Counted from the stretch's first letter, positions 25,183-36,240 are shown. The stretch is DNA of 64,000 bases from Apostichopus japonicus (GCF_037975245.1 NC_092572.1:12808769-12872768), one strand, 5' to 3'. Notes: generated from the sequence alone by a model not told the origin. A program made the numbers and translations.

Positions 25183-26819
25183 TTTGCCCATACACAAACG
25201 AAGAACATTTAGTTGTAGGTTAAAGGTGCACATACATTGCACTTGATACTTGCAAGCAAGTTTGCATTGTAGTCATATAACTTCTACTTAAATTCAAATT
25301 TAAATAGGTTAGCTCAACACTCAATGACTGTTAAATTTGTTCCCAAATATATGTTAGCTTTTAAACATTTGCTGTTTCCTTATTTTAAATGAAAACTACT
25401 GTGATTACACAGACAATATAAATCTGACTCTCAGTGGACAACAGAAAACATCAGAACTGACCTTTCAAGTTGGACCAAAGTGCAGCCCCTTTGGGAGGGG
25501 TAATCTTAGAGACCAATATCATAAAATGACAAAATATTAGAAACATGTAGTATGGTATCGATGGACCGATTATTTTCTACAGATGGAAGCAGGAAATGTC
25601 TAAAAATCAAACAGTAATCAGGAGCCTTAGTGGTAAAGAGAGACAAATTTTTGGGCACCACCCATCCAAAGAGGATCCCTTCTATACTAGCTATCTAAAA
25701 CCCCTCAGTGTCTGTCCCATCCCTGGTCAACGAGTTGAACCTCACAAGCAATGTAGCCACCAAGGTTCCTAGCCCGTCCCCATCCTCAAATTTGCTTGTC
25801 ATTCTCTGTTAACTATGCTCCGTTCTTACCCATCTCCATGTGCATTTTCCTCATCTACCTTATATATACTGACTGGAAACTTGAGCACTGCAACCCCTCC
25901 CTCAACCCCCACCCCCCTCCCCCATCTGACACCAGAGACTCCACCCATCCCAAGCTAAAAAAAAAAGTCATTTGATGGAGGAGAAAAAACTTCCATTCCA
26001 TTCCACTTTATACTGTAAGCTAGTATCCTACACATTTTATCTCAACAGCTCAGATTGCAATTTTGCCAGCCATATGTATAATAAGACATCTATGCAATTT
26101 CACTATGATGCAAGGTGTTAGCCACATCCACGATCCGTCCAGCTCTCTTTCTGTTTTCTCTGTTTTGTTTACGTGGAAATGTCACACATTATAGTTTTTT
26201 TGTTCCTATGTCCTCAAAAGGATTTAATCAAATTAATCTATCCAAATTGCTATACATACCCAGAATCGCTATCAATATTACCCATCCAGGGACTTGACCC
26301 TTTTATTTTCATGCCATGTATTTACATCATGTCACGATCTCCTCGGTCCATACAGCCTGAATTTTCCGATATATTTTTAAACCAAAGTTGATTGGAGATC
26401 TGGTAAGGTGAGAAAACACTCTTTTGTCATGTTCTCGACCTGTTTTTTTTCTTGGCTTCGACACTTGTGTAAATGAATGCAAGGACATGTCTGTATTAGA
26501 AGCCCATTGATCCATGTACAAGGTTCGTTGGGCTTTTTGTCTACTGGGTAAAAGGTTGGACGTGTTCGCTGTAAGCCATCGGCAGCCGCCGTAACCGCAA
26601 TATATTGAGGTACCAGTCCCAGGGGTAAGCAGGAAGTAAAATGAGCTCTTTGTAAAACATAATAATCCAACCTGGATTATGAATTCTATAGAAGGCATAA
26701 GTTGTGAATGTAATGTTTTATTATGATGGGTGTACAAATTAATTAATTAAAACTGGGAAACAAAGTACCCCCATATTTAAATTGTCATCATCAACCAATT
26801 CTTCATAATATACACGTTT

Positions 26820-27145
26820 ATTTCACTCCTCGCTTACCTGTCTCCCCACAACCTAGGCACTCTCGTTCTACCGTGCCTACAATGAACTCGTAACCTTTTA
26901 ACACTGCGCCCTCTATGACTGGCTCCTGCAGTCAATGTCCTTCCTTCTCATTCTACCATTCAAAGTGCCAGCATCGTACGTTTTTCGTCAGGATTATTTT
27001 CTATGGAATCCGTTCAAAGTGTTCTAGTTTTTTAATCCATTGGATATTAAAGTTGCTTCACCAGTCGTGCCCAGCCCGATAAGTATCCTTTTTTGCATAG
27101 GGAGGGGTTTTGGGGATCAGTTTCCGCCCCCTTATGTACACTTTT
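26820..27145 (-). mobile_element. Dispersed 'TTACCTGTCTCC' family, long copy
   Basis: Follows most of the 489-bp element at 35684-36172: CTCGCTTACCTGTCTCC, then CGTTCTACCGTGCCTA, GCGCCCTCTATGAC, CATTCTACCATTC, and CCGATAAGTATCC near the end, where similarity fades. Strand is assigned minus because most copies keep this end, which would be the 3' end of a retroposon. Confidence 0.75.
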
Positions 27146-27680
27146 AGTGGGTGGTTACATGTTTGATATATACAATAGTTCTGTAATGAGAACACACAAA
27201 AATCAAAAGAAAACAAAAAAAAAGAGAGAATGAGAGGGAAATTAAAACTAAAAAAGAGAAAAGATAATCACAGCGGCCAAGTAATGGCCAAGTAGTCAAA
27301 CTTCAAGAGATCTTTATACTGTAACTCCCTGAGCAATTCAACTGACTGCGAGATTTTAATGTTTCATTGCACCCTCTCCATATATATGTGGAAATGAATT
27401 AATATATTTTAGATATACTTCGAGCCAATTTTCAGCGTTGTTGAAAGTTCCGTCTGTTAAATGAATATGAAGAATCTCTATTCAGGTTGAAGCATATGTT
27501 AAGAATCATATCAAAGGGATATATGATACTCTATGGTATAGATACTACAAGGTGTGTCTGTTAAGGATCATCTTAAATTGGTATCCTCTGTTAAACTTCA
27601 CTTGGTGATAAGATCAAAGAGGTCCGGTGCTAGGATGTTTTAGTGCTTTGAAATACAATCTTATGTTAAGTATTTTACTA

Positions 27681-27925
27681 CAGCGGTCCGCAAACTTGTA
27701 GGCCCATGGCTCAGGATCTTCATGAAGACTGTACCCACCTTAGAATGGTTACTCAGAATGTAACGTAGCTTGAACTAAGGTCTCGACAGTAAAAAAAAAT
27801 TCATCCTTTTCAGCAAGGTCCAAAAACTGTAGACATATTTTCAGATGTCTGCATGGAAATAGATCTGAAAATTTGTTTTGCAGTCTCTTTTTGGCTCTCA
27901 TCCCATAGTTTGGGGACCGTCCCCG
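27681..27925. mobile_element. hAT-type MITE, decayed, 245 bp
   Basis: Left end CAGCGGTCCGCAAACT and right end AGTTTGGGGACCG(TCCCCG) are of the CAG.GGTCCCCAAACT hAT type. Flanking 8-mers TTTTACTA (27673) and TTTTACTT (27926) match at 7 of 8 positions. Confidence 0.75.
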
Positions 27926-29604
27926 TTTTACTTACTATTTGGTGAAACTGAATCTGAGCAGATGTTTGCAGTTAAAGTTGATTGAAGTACCCATGGATAT
28001 GTATGTGTACTGTATATATAGACATGTACTGTACTGTAATGTGACTCAGTATACTACTTATAATCTGTTTAGTGGTTACTATTGTGTACAGCAATAATAC
28101 CCAGTGCTTAATACCTCTATTGTAAGCTTATATACTGTGTGACACTATGTACAGTATTATTCTCATTGTGTCATAGTGAAAGTATGAATGTGTGTGTGTG
28201 TACTATTATAAGTTGAGTACAGAATGTATAAATTGTCACACCTTTTAGAAACCAATGAACAATAATGAAAAGGTCATTTAAAAACCTGTACTCTTTTTAT
28301 GTTTTCAGTTAAGTGCCATGTAGATATTGGAAAGATTGTTTTTTTACATTCTCAATAATATATTATGTACAGTAGTGCACATGTACAGAAGACATCACAG
28401 CTTGAGTATATACTGTTCATTCCCTATACTATACACATATATATACACAATGCCTCTCACAGTAGTTAAATTGGTGTTCACATTCTGTGACCCTGAAATC
28501 TGAAGGTCAAGTGATTCACCTTTTGAGAAGTTAAGTCAAGTGTAACCACAAACTCTTTTTTTCCCCCTTTTTTTTCCTTTTCTTTTTTTGTTGCCACTGG
28601 TGAAATGAAAAATGATTTCAAACAAAGTGTACAGACAGAGTGAGGTCATTTCATTGACCACCAAATCAAAATATTACTTCCAAGTTTGATTTGATTGCAT
28701 GAAAACTGTGTCCTTGTAAATTTGAGGTTCTTTATTGACACAGTTTATAGCTTATAGAGTTTACACTATAGAGATTGAGCTGTATGTATCTGTAATTATA
28801 CAGTGTGTTGCACACAGAAAGACTTCCCCCTCAACTGTACTCATTTATTATCCAAAGGGCATGACAAACAAGGACTTAAATCTGTTCTTTTGACTTTTGA
28901 GGTGTTACTCAAGAGGTCTAGTTTTATTAAAAGACCAGCAGTGAGCTTACTTTAGTGTAATTGCAGTGCTTTGAGGTGATTTTTCCAGGAAATTCTAAAT
29001 TTTGGACATGTATTTAAGTCAACTTTTTAAGGAACATAAAAAATGCTTTACAGCAAAAAAAAAAAAACATGAAACAAAACATCTGTTTACTCAAGAGTAG
29101 ATGGATTTAAATATTGATTACATGTATTTGCCACATGCAATTGCTTTTTGTCAGGGTAATTAATATGTAGATGACATATGCTGAATATTCAACAATGAAT
29201 TTAAATAATGTTAATTAATGAATATCTTCCTTGGTATCAATTAGGATGGAAGAAAACAATATCTTAGACAGCACTGTTCAGTTAAGTAGGTAAAAATATG
29301 AATCTAGCAGTTGACAAAGCAAGCGTTTGGTGCCCATATATACCAATATGAGAATATGTGAGAATATGTAAAATTCTTTTTGCCAAAAAAAAAAAATCCT
29401 CTTCTTGAGAAAAGAAGCAGTAAACAAATGTCAAATTCCTTAGATTTCGCAAATTGTGCAAAGGATTCTACCAATGCCATATACAGCTACAAATGCTTGA
29501 CCGAACGAATGGTGAAATCTTTGACCACACCCGGTGTACCATTCGTCTGACCTGTTGCATAATATTACGTACGTATTTACTTCTGTCCTTTGTTTGCGTT
29601 ACAG

Positions 29605-29718
29605 CAGCTTCTGATGCTTTAATGACACAAAGATGTGTCATCGTCCAGCGGGATGAAAGAGGGTACGGCCTAACCGTAAGCGGAGACAACCCAGTCCGGA
29701 TTCAGAGCGTCAAGCCAG
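29605..29718 (+). CDS. ARHGEF11/12: PDZ-domain exon of an ARHGEF11/ARHGEF12-type RhoGEF (first PDZ exon)
   Basis: Internal coding exon. A pyrimidine-rich tract and ACAG acceptor end at 29604; the donor GTCAGT starts at 29719. The translation contains RCVIVQRDERGYGLTVSGDN followed by PVRIQSVKP. This is the beta-A to beta-C part of a PDZ domain; GYGLTV takes the place of the canonical GLGF carboxylate-binding loop. Among PDZ domains the RCVI(I/V)Q(K/R)D..G(F/Y)G(L/F)TVSGD string is characteristic of LARG and PDZ-RhoGEF. In those proteins the PDZ binds C-terminal tails of plexin-B and some GPCRs at the plasma membrane and brings a DH/PH exchange module to RhoA. The exon ends after the first base of a Gly codon, which matches the phase of the exon at 32364. 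An alternative acceptor 3 bases downstream (CAG) is possible. No RGSL, DH or PH exons are visible in this window. Confidence 0.87.
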
Positions 29719-29755
29719 GTCAGTATACTACTTCAGTAAAATATCTCTGTTTGCT

Positions 29756-29855
29756 GCGCTTCTCAGCTTACCTGTCTCCTCACAACATCGACACCATGTC
29801 TGAAGGGAACTAGTAACATGTTTAGCACAGTGCTCCCATATCCACCTGTCACTAT
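29756..29855 (-). repeat. 'TTACCTGTCTCC' family, copy just inside the PDZ intron
   Basis: CAGCTTACCTGTCTCCTCAC and GGGAACTAGTAACATGTTTA, AGCACAGTGCTCCC, CACCTGTCACT follow the family order. It begins about 38 bp downstream of the splice donor of the first PDZ exon. Confidence 0.7.
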
Positions 29856-30025
29856 CAAATATATATTGTCCTGGGAAGGAGCACGCTACAGTACGAAAAT
29901 GTACCAACCATGGAAGGTCATATGACGTGCTCCCCTTGTAGCACTCGACTGTTATAGTACTCAATGAATGTATATATTTATCTGGTGACAATCTCTGCTA
30001 CTGTTACGGATCACCATCAACTAAA

Positions 30026-30098
30026 GGCTAGATGGCTCAGTTAGTAAAGCACAAGGCTTGTGATCCAGAGGTCACTGATCCAAATCCTGTTGTACCCA
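30026..30098 (+). repeat. tRNA-derived SINE head or tRNA pseudogene
   Basis: GGCTAGATGGCTCAGTTAGT contains an A-box-like TGGCTCAGTTAGT. GATCCAAATCC downstream fits a mutated B box (GGTTCRANNCC), with tRNA-like spacing. Acceptor-stem pairing is poor, so it is not a functional tRNA. It lies inside the PDZ intron. Confidence 0.6.
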
Positions 30099-30453
30099 AT
30101 AATTTCTTTTGTCTTTTGAGATTCATTTAAAATTCACAAGTCAGTGTGTCATTCATGATTTAGTCATATTTATTATTTTGTAAATACCTTTGGGACTTGT
30201 CATGAGCGTAGACCTAACATTTACACTCGACATTTTCTGTTTAAAGATTTGTATTTCACTGTTCCTAACAAAAGGAATGTTTAGAAGAGGGAAGTACAAA
30301 AATGCAATAACACCGAACTACAACATGCAATGTATGGAGGGAAAAGGGCAGAAAAACTAACGGTAGCAATTTGCAACACTTCTATGGAATGGGCCAGGGG
30401 GGGGGACTGCTTCTCAAACAGTCTCAAAACCCTTCCCTAGACAAAAAAGAATA

Positions 30454-32006
30454 CAGTACCGCCAATAAGTAACTTGGTAAATCGCGCTCTTTTTTTGCGC
30501 TCAGTGCATTTAACCGCGCTCTATCTTTTGTTAAAACCCGCATTAAAATGCGGGTAATTGCGGGAACTGTTTATTAGAGCGCAGATTCCGTCGGAAGGCA
30601 TCCCTAATTCTATTCATGCCCGCTAGAAGTGTGAAGTTCATTGTTACCGTCAGACGGTCAATGGCTGTAATCCTACTTAATTCCTTCCAATCCGGTAACA
30701 AAAGAATATCGATCGTCGCTGGTAGAAGGAAGACCAAAGGTTTATACTCGGTCAAGAGAAGGGATAGTGTTAAGCATGTATCTTAAATTGTTTAAATTCA
30801 ACCTACAATACAAATGTCCGCGCAAAATATGTGCCCAAAATAGTTGACCAATAAATCCCCAAAAAAAGGAATTCACATTTTACCTGTACGAGGAAAATCA
30901 TTGGTACAGCAGGCTGTCGTCTGATGATTTGCATGCTACAGTAATGTACAACATTCTTACAAAGTGCGTGAAACACTTGTTCTTAGTTAAACTTGGCAAC
31001 TCGCCAAGAAACGATTGTCAGTGGAACGTCTATACATAGCGAAACAGCGAACAATATCCAATGCACCGAGTACTCTATAAATCAGTGCAACGTTTCCTAG
31101 CCTAAAGTCAACAAAAAACACAAGGCCTGATGTTACTACTAAAAATGATATGTTACCCCGAAAGGATAAGGCACGAAGTTTCCTTCTTGCTTTTTATTAC
31201 TTTTGATAACCAGAACAATCGGGGAATAAAATAAACATGTATAAGAAAGGCTTTCCCCTTCAACACGAAACCAGATTCTCGTTTAAAACAAGTTTTACTC
31301 GCGCAGCACAGTTCCATTCATAATTTGCATATTACACCAAATTTACACTCGGCGTTCAGACGGCGGGAAAATGTAACATTGTGTTCAATGTGTTGTGTCG
31401 TTCCCATGGTGCGATGAACTTGGGCAAGTTGCCAAGTTCGAATGTCGATGACCTACTTATGTTCTGTGACCAATGTCAGTGGGAATTATGTGTGTAAAAA
31501 CTCGGGTTTTTCCACGTGTTATATATATATACATGTAAGTTTTACGTAAGCGGAGCGAATTTCGGGGAGGCTCGTTGATAGTGAGTAAGCACTTATCTAA
31601 GCATCAGTATTTGTGAAAAATATCGTAAGGTTTTTCAGATATTCTCTTTGAATGTCCCCTCCATATATCTCTCTTTCTTCGTCCACTCATAGCTCGACAT
31701 TTACGCTAATTCTGTTGGGGGAAATTATCGTAAATATCGAAATATCGCGATAACTTTTGAACTATTTATCGTGACGGTAAAAAGCAAATATCGCCCAGCC
31801 CTACCTCCACGCTATGAATAGCGTTGTATTGATCGGTTCACTCCCATTGTGTCGGTGGTGAATAGCGAGCGCGGGGAATTTGCGTTCCTTTATTTGGAGT
31901 GCGGGGAAAGTAGCGTTCCTTTATTTGGAGCGGGGTTAATTACAGTTAAGCTGCGTTTTGCGCTGAATCGCGCTAATCTATACCAAGTTACTTATTGGCG
32001 GTACTG
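30454..32006. mobile_element. Mariner/Tc1-group-like non-autonomous element, 1553 bp
   Basis: Perfect 26-bp inverted ends beginning CAGTACCGCCAATAAGTAAC, each bordered by TA (30452-30453 and 32007-32008). TA duplication and CAGT start fit Tc1/mariner/pogo elements. GCGC-rich subterminal words recur at both sides. No DDE transposase ORF is visible. An end resembling another transposon (ATCGCCCAGCCCTA, to about 31802) lies inside without a partner. Confidence 0.88.
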
Positions 32007-32186
32007 TACTAATCGGGCTGCCCATGACTGGTAATATGTACTCCTGTTTCCAGTTTTATGGCAAATAAAGAGTCCAAGGAAACCGTTCCGATCAAATTCA
32101 GTCGAAAAATAACCCACACAAAAAATGATCGATGTTGGCACTATGCGGTGGTACAATGAGTAGGAAGGGCATTGACCAGATGGGAC

Positions 32187-32285
32187 GGTCATTCAGGGCG
32201 CACAGTGTCAAAAGGTTACCAGTTCATTCTAGGCATGGTAGAATGAGAGTGCTAAGGTTGTTGGGAGACAGGTAAGCTCATCACT
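32187..32285 (+). repeat. 'TTACCTGTCTCC' family, copy in sense of the host gene, with splice-donor-like end
   Basis: Read on + it runs GGGCGCACAGTGTC, AAAAGGTTACCAGTTCATTC, GGCATGGTAGAATGAGAGTG, then GGGAGACAG|GTAAGC. The last is a textbook 5' splice site. It sits 80 bp before the second PDZ exon. Confidence 0.8.
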
Positions 32286-32363
32286 CGTAACTATCCAAAC
32301 CAGTAAGTTTTGGAATATTTCACTGTTCTACTTACATATCTCTTATCTTCTTTGCCATTGTAG

Positions 32364-32413
32364 GCGGTCCTGCTAGCAAAGGTGGGGTACAAGAAGGGGA
32401 CACAATTATCAAG
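32364..32413 (+). CDS. ARHGEF11/12: Second PDZ exon of the same ARHGEF11/12-type RhoGEF
   Basis: A 50-base exon between a pyrimidine-rich acceptor (TTGCCATTGTAG, ending 32363) and a consensus donor GTAAGT at 32414. Joined to the 29605-29718 exon it completes a Gly codon and reads GGPASKGGVQEGDTIIK. This is the PDZ segment G-G-(A/P)-A-x-(K/R)-x-G-(V)-(Q/K)-x-G-D-x-I-I-K, covering the alpha-A helix and beta-D of LARG and PDZ-RhoGEF. It ends in phase 0, where family members continue with V-N-G. I looked for an exon starting V-N-G and ending in the alpha-B helix between 32.4 and 64 kb on the + strand and did not find one. Either the next intron is very long or I missed a short exon. The continuity of reading frame and homology across two separate exons makes the identification strong. 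Confidence 0.87.
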
Positions 32414-32948
32414 GTAAGTTTTGTTTTCCGCAGAACTGTCCAAGATCTACATACTCCCAGGAGTGAAGGTATCTGCCAGCAAACATAAGATGCCAGTCTC
32501 CCAAGATCATTAGATCACTGACTGTGTATTCTAGAGGCATTAAATGGGGGCATCAGTGAAGTTTGGAATATAATGTCACTTCCTTATGCTCCAATGGCAT
32601 TTTGAAATACCCAGGGCAGTGTTTCCCAAAAATCTTTCCCTGACGACCCAGATGCTTATGATTCTTCAGAGTCAGTTATTCAGACTTTCAGTGGTACTTG
32701 TGCATGTGCCATTTGTCTCAGTCAACTCACAAAACAATGGTATTAGAGATTGTTAATAAAGAAACATTTCTGACTTTGAGGTTAAGGTTTTAGCAAGTGT
32801 TGGGAGTTGGAGTGGGTGGGGGGAGGGGGGGTGGGCGGGTGGGAGGGTTTCTTGATGGGATTGTAAGGGAGAACACATACTAATTTCTTTCAGGCAACAT
32901 TTGTACAGAATCTAGCAGTTATGTCATTCTTTGGAGAATGAATATATA

Positions 32949-33285
32949 CAAGGGATGTGCTCAGGAATATTTGAGTGCCGGTGGTGGATTTGTGGAGTAG
33001 TGTCATCCGTCGACATCCTGGGGGAGGGGTCTAAGGAGTGGGGTATCCATCTCCCCTTTGGACAAATTTTGGCAAATGAAGTATGCTCAGATGGCAAATG
33101 GATTTTTTTTCCTATTGTGGAGCTACCCTCTGTGCCAAGTATTCACCCATAGTTTGGTAAATGGTTAAATTTGTTAAAATTTAATCATCAAAAATGCAGA
33201 AAATGCAGATATGAATAAAATACTATTTGTGTTTGGGGGCATTCAGAACTGCTTGATGCAGCTGCCCGGTGTGACCAACTCCCTG
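32949..33285 (+). mobile_element. Dispersed inverted-end repeat, copy 2
   Basis: Direct counterpart of the minus-strand copy at 2859-3178. Shared stretches include GATGTGCTCAGGAATATTTG, the CATCCTGGGGGAGGG region, the ATTCAGAACTG region and CCCGG near the end. Diverged by substitutions and indels. Lies about 540 bp after the second PDZ exon. Confidence 0.65.
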
Positions 33286-34234
33286 CCTATATCCTGATCA
33301 TCCTTTATGTTGATTAGATTTACAGTCTCTTCATTATTTGTGCAAAAATGCCAGTCTTAGACATTACAATTGTGAATCCCTGTTGCTTTGCTAAACCATT
33401 AAGCCATACTTATTTATGCAGGTAGAATTGCCCAAAGTAGAAGTAACATTGACATGAAACAATTTAGCAAATTTTTTTCCCCCCTTAGCTTCACATCTGC
33501 TCTGTACACAAAGTTAGACCAAGGGTGGATTTTTATCGGTTGATCATATTTTTATGGGGAAACGGCGAATCATGCCGTGCCGAGCTCAATTAGCTCCCCT
33601 TTCATATAATCAATTCCGAAAGACTTCGGATGAGTAGATATGTAGATGCAGTACATTCAGAAGATATATATATCGGTTTGAAGTGTAATTCATCATAAAC
33701 TAGATCCAAATAATCATGTGATAATTCATGATGGTCCTATTATGTCAGTAATGATAAATGGAAGATCTCCTAATTATTGAAATCTGAAGCTCACATTTGT
33801 ATGCTCCATCTTTGGAGACATAGTTTAGAGTTTTTAATTTACTCTTGGGAATCCATGCTTGAAAACCTAAAAAAAAAAATTATAGCTTTTTTGGGGGGGG
33901 GGGGGGGGAGTTGTAAATTGGCATCGAATATCATTTCCTAAGAGATTTTGTAGGCAAAGAGGCTGTTTTTAAGCTTTGAATTGAGAGTATTTTCAATTAA
34001 AGAAAATATCCCTTCCCTCAGATAGATGAAATGTGATAGTACCAGTTTGACATAAAATATCTCCTCACCATATTTGAGAGTTCCATTCCATGTTCAAAGC
34101 AGTGTGGTGTATTTACAACATGGTGCCGTCCAAATCTCTTGAAGGCCTTCCACCTTGCGGGACCTGTACACTTCAAAACATGCTGCTTGTTCAAATAACT
34201 TTTGCATCTAATGAAAGGCTGCTACTTTGTATAG

Positions 34235-34444
34235 TAGGGATTCTCAGCTAATTTTTCAACGAGGGCGAGAGAAAAACGTCAGTCGTAGCAAAAGGGGCCA
34301 GACAGAATCAAAATTTCACTGTGTCAAAATTGAGCAATGTGTAGGGTAGGCTCAGGAGGTGGCCCAGCGCCAGGCCTTAAGGGACCCCATCGTCTCGATT
34401 TGTGTAACATTGTGAGTGGAAATGCCACCCATTGAGAACCCATG
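34235..34444. mobile_element. hAT-type MITE, decayed, ~210 bp
   Basis: Left TAGGGATTCTCAGC and right ATTGAGAACCCATG are imperfect inverse ends of the CAGGGGTTCTCAA type. Flanking 8-mers TTGTATAG (34227) and CTGTATAG (34445) differ at one base. Confidence 0.75.
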
Positions 34445-35077
34445 CTGTATAGACAAACATACAAAAAATATATATACTTATAAGTTCAACATTTACACAG
34501 CTGATGTTTTCTATCAGAATTGGGACAGAAGTATAATTTTTATTTAATCGTCAACAACCTCTATATTCCTACCTTGTAATTATTTCTGAGCCTTTTCATT
34601 TTGTGAGCAATTTGCAGATAATAAGAAACAAACTGGAAAATGAACTTTTTTTAATTTTTATTAATATCACCAATCTACCAATTGGATACATTCTGTATTC
34701 CTTTCAAAATGTTCATCTTTTCTGTCGGTAGTAGACCATTGGGAGTTATTAAAGATTACATTTACATTAATACAACAGACTGAACTATAAGTCGCGTTCC
34801 GAAAAGATATCTTTTGTCGGTGTAAGTCTTGAAAGCTTTCTATATCTCTGAGACCAATATGATGATACTGTGTTGCTTTAATCCGTTAGCTGTATCCACA
34901 CATTAGAACAAATCCTGCTCAGTTTATTGGAATATTCTGATCATTTTAGACGCCTCCCCTTGCCACATGAATGAACACGCCTCTGGCATACCTGATATAA
35001 GAATGCATGAATTAACTTCCAGATGTATTTAAAGTCATAAAATTTGCCAGCAGGAGAAAAGCTGCAGGTAACTGTTC

Positions 35078-35080
35078 ATA

Positions 35081-35124
<44 letters not shown>
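35078..35124. repeat. (TA)n microsatellite
   Basis: About 47 bp of alternating TA with one TG interruption. Confidence 0.97.
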
Positions 35125-35127
<3 letters not shown>

Positions 35128-35615
35128 TTACAAACACTGCGCAAAATGTGTGAAGCAGAAATTTGTTTCATATTCCAATTTGCAATGTTGACATTCACGG
35201 TGATGATATGGAAAATAGTCTGTTTTCTCAAATTGATATAAAAAATTGTTATTGTAAGAGGATACGTAGATAGGGAGTGTGGTAATAAGGCATATTGCAT
35301 CATTAATGAGTTTGGGTATCAATAGTAAAATAACATTATCAATTATATATAGCACATTACTGACAATTTAGTTTGTGAATCATTAATGATCAAGGATTTC
35401 CAAGTGAGAAAAATTACATCACCATATCTGAGTCACTCCAGAAACTTTGCTCGATCCTTGCAAACTATTTGTATTGGTTTTTTCTTGCCAAGTATGGTTA
35501 AATCAGTAGTTTTCAGGCGTATCAATTCATTCAATAACAATTGTGGAAATGTTTGTTTCATGGCAAAAGATGTCAAACAACCTAGCAAGTTGCAGTAACA
35601 CCTTCAACACTACAT

Positions 35616-36240
35616 GCAAGGAACTTTACCTATTTGCCGAATTATTGAGTCATTTTAGGGTGGCAAAATTTGAGGAAATATGGATTTACTTCGCTCCTCG
35701 CTTACCTGTCTCCTCACAACCTTAGCACCTCATTCTACCGTGCCTATAAAGTCCTGGTAAATAAATAACACTGTGCGCCCTCTATGACCGGACCCACCTT
35801 CCGGTCCCTCCTCCTTTTTCATTCTACCATTCCAAGTGCCTACACGCATATTTTTCTTGTGGATAGTTTCCTTGGAAAATTGTCTTGGTTTTCTTCGACG
35901 ATCGCCGGAAGTTTTTTAGCTTCGGATCTTTAGAAGTTTAACAGTCTTTTCCTGACCGATAAGTATCCTTTTTGTCAAAAAGGGAGGGTTTTGGGGACTG
36001 TTTTCGTAGTGCGTTTCCTCCTCGGGTTGGTTTGCGGCGGGGTTAGCAGTTCCGCGAAACTGCCTAGGTTCCCGCCCTATTCCTCCCCACGTTTCAGCTT
36101 GCATTTTCTTGTTAGGCCACCCCGTAGCGTTACCTTGTTTACCGTTGCTAGGTTACGCTACGCTCCACCTAAGCAAGGAACTTTACCTATTTGCCGAATT
36201 ATTGAGTCATTTTAGGGTGGCAAAATTTGAGGAAATATGG
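35616..36240 (+). repeat. 68-bp perfect direct repeats flanking the 489-bp insertion
   Basis: Both copies run GCAAGGAACTTTACCTATTT ... GAGGAAATATGG without a mismatch. This indicates a recent event. Confidence 0.95.
35684..36172 (-). mobile_element. 489-bp insertion with identical 68-bp flanking repeats, same dispersed family
   Basis: The insert lies between two perfect 68-bp direct copies (35616-35683 and 36173-36240). The other long family member at 26820 lacks the 68-bp sequence beside it, so it is target DNA and not part of the element. The insert starts ATTTACTTCGCTCCTCGC and ends CGCTACGCTCCACCTAA. No TIRs, poly-A tail or tRNA promoter boxes are evident. Mechanism unresolved: a very long target duplication or a duplication-mediated insertion. 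Confidence 0.8.

Larger units (their letters stand above)
25183..29604. other. Presumed intron or upstream region of the RhoGEF gene
   Basis: No 5' exon of the RhoGEF recognised. It contains the 26820 family copy and the 27681 MITE. A 136-codon minus ORF at 26327-26737 has no motif and is probably fortuitous. Confidence 0.5.
29719..32363 (+). other. Intron between the two PDZ exons
   Basis: GT (29719) to AG (32363), 2645 bp. It holds a copy of the dispersed 'TTACCTGTCTCC' family starting about 40 bp after the donor, a tRNA-like fragment at 30026, a 1.55 kb element with 26-bp inverted ends (30454-32006) and a second family copy in opposite orientation (32187-32285). Most of the intron is therefore transposon-derived. 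Confidence 0.8.

Noticed and set aside
26327-26737. 136-codon minus-strand ORF
   Set aside because: No recognisable motif, overlapping another ORF of similar length in a different frame, no splice or promoter context. Probably chance.
31690-31802. Possible transposon end ATCGCCCAGCCCTA
   Set aside because: It resembles known TAGGGCTGGGCGAT-type ends, but no matching left end or duplication was found nearby, so no element is called.
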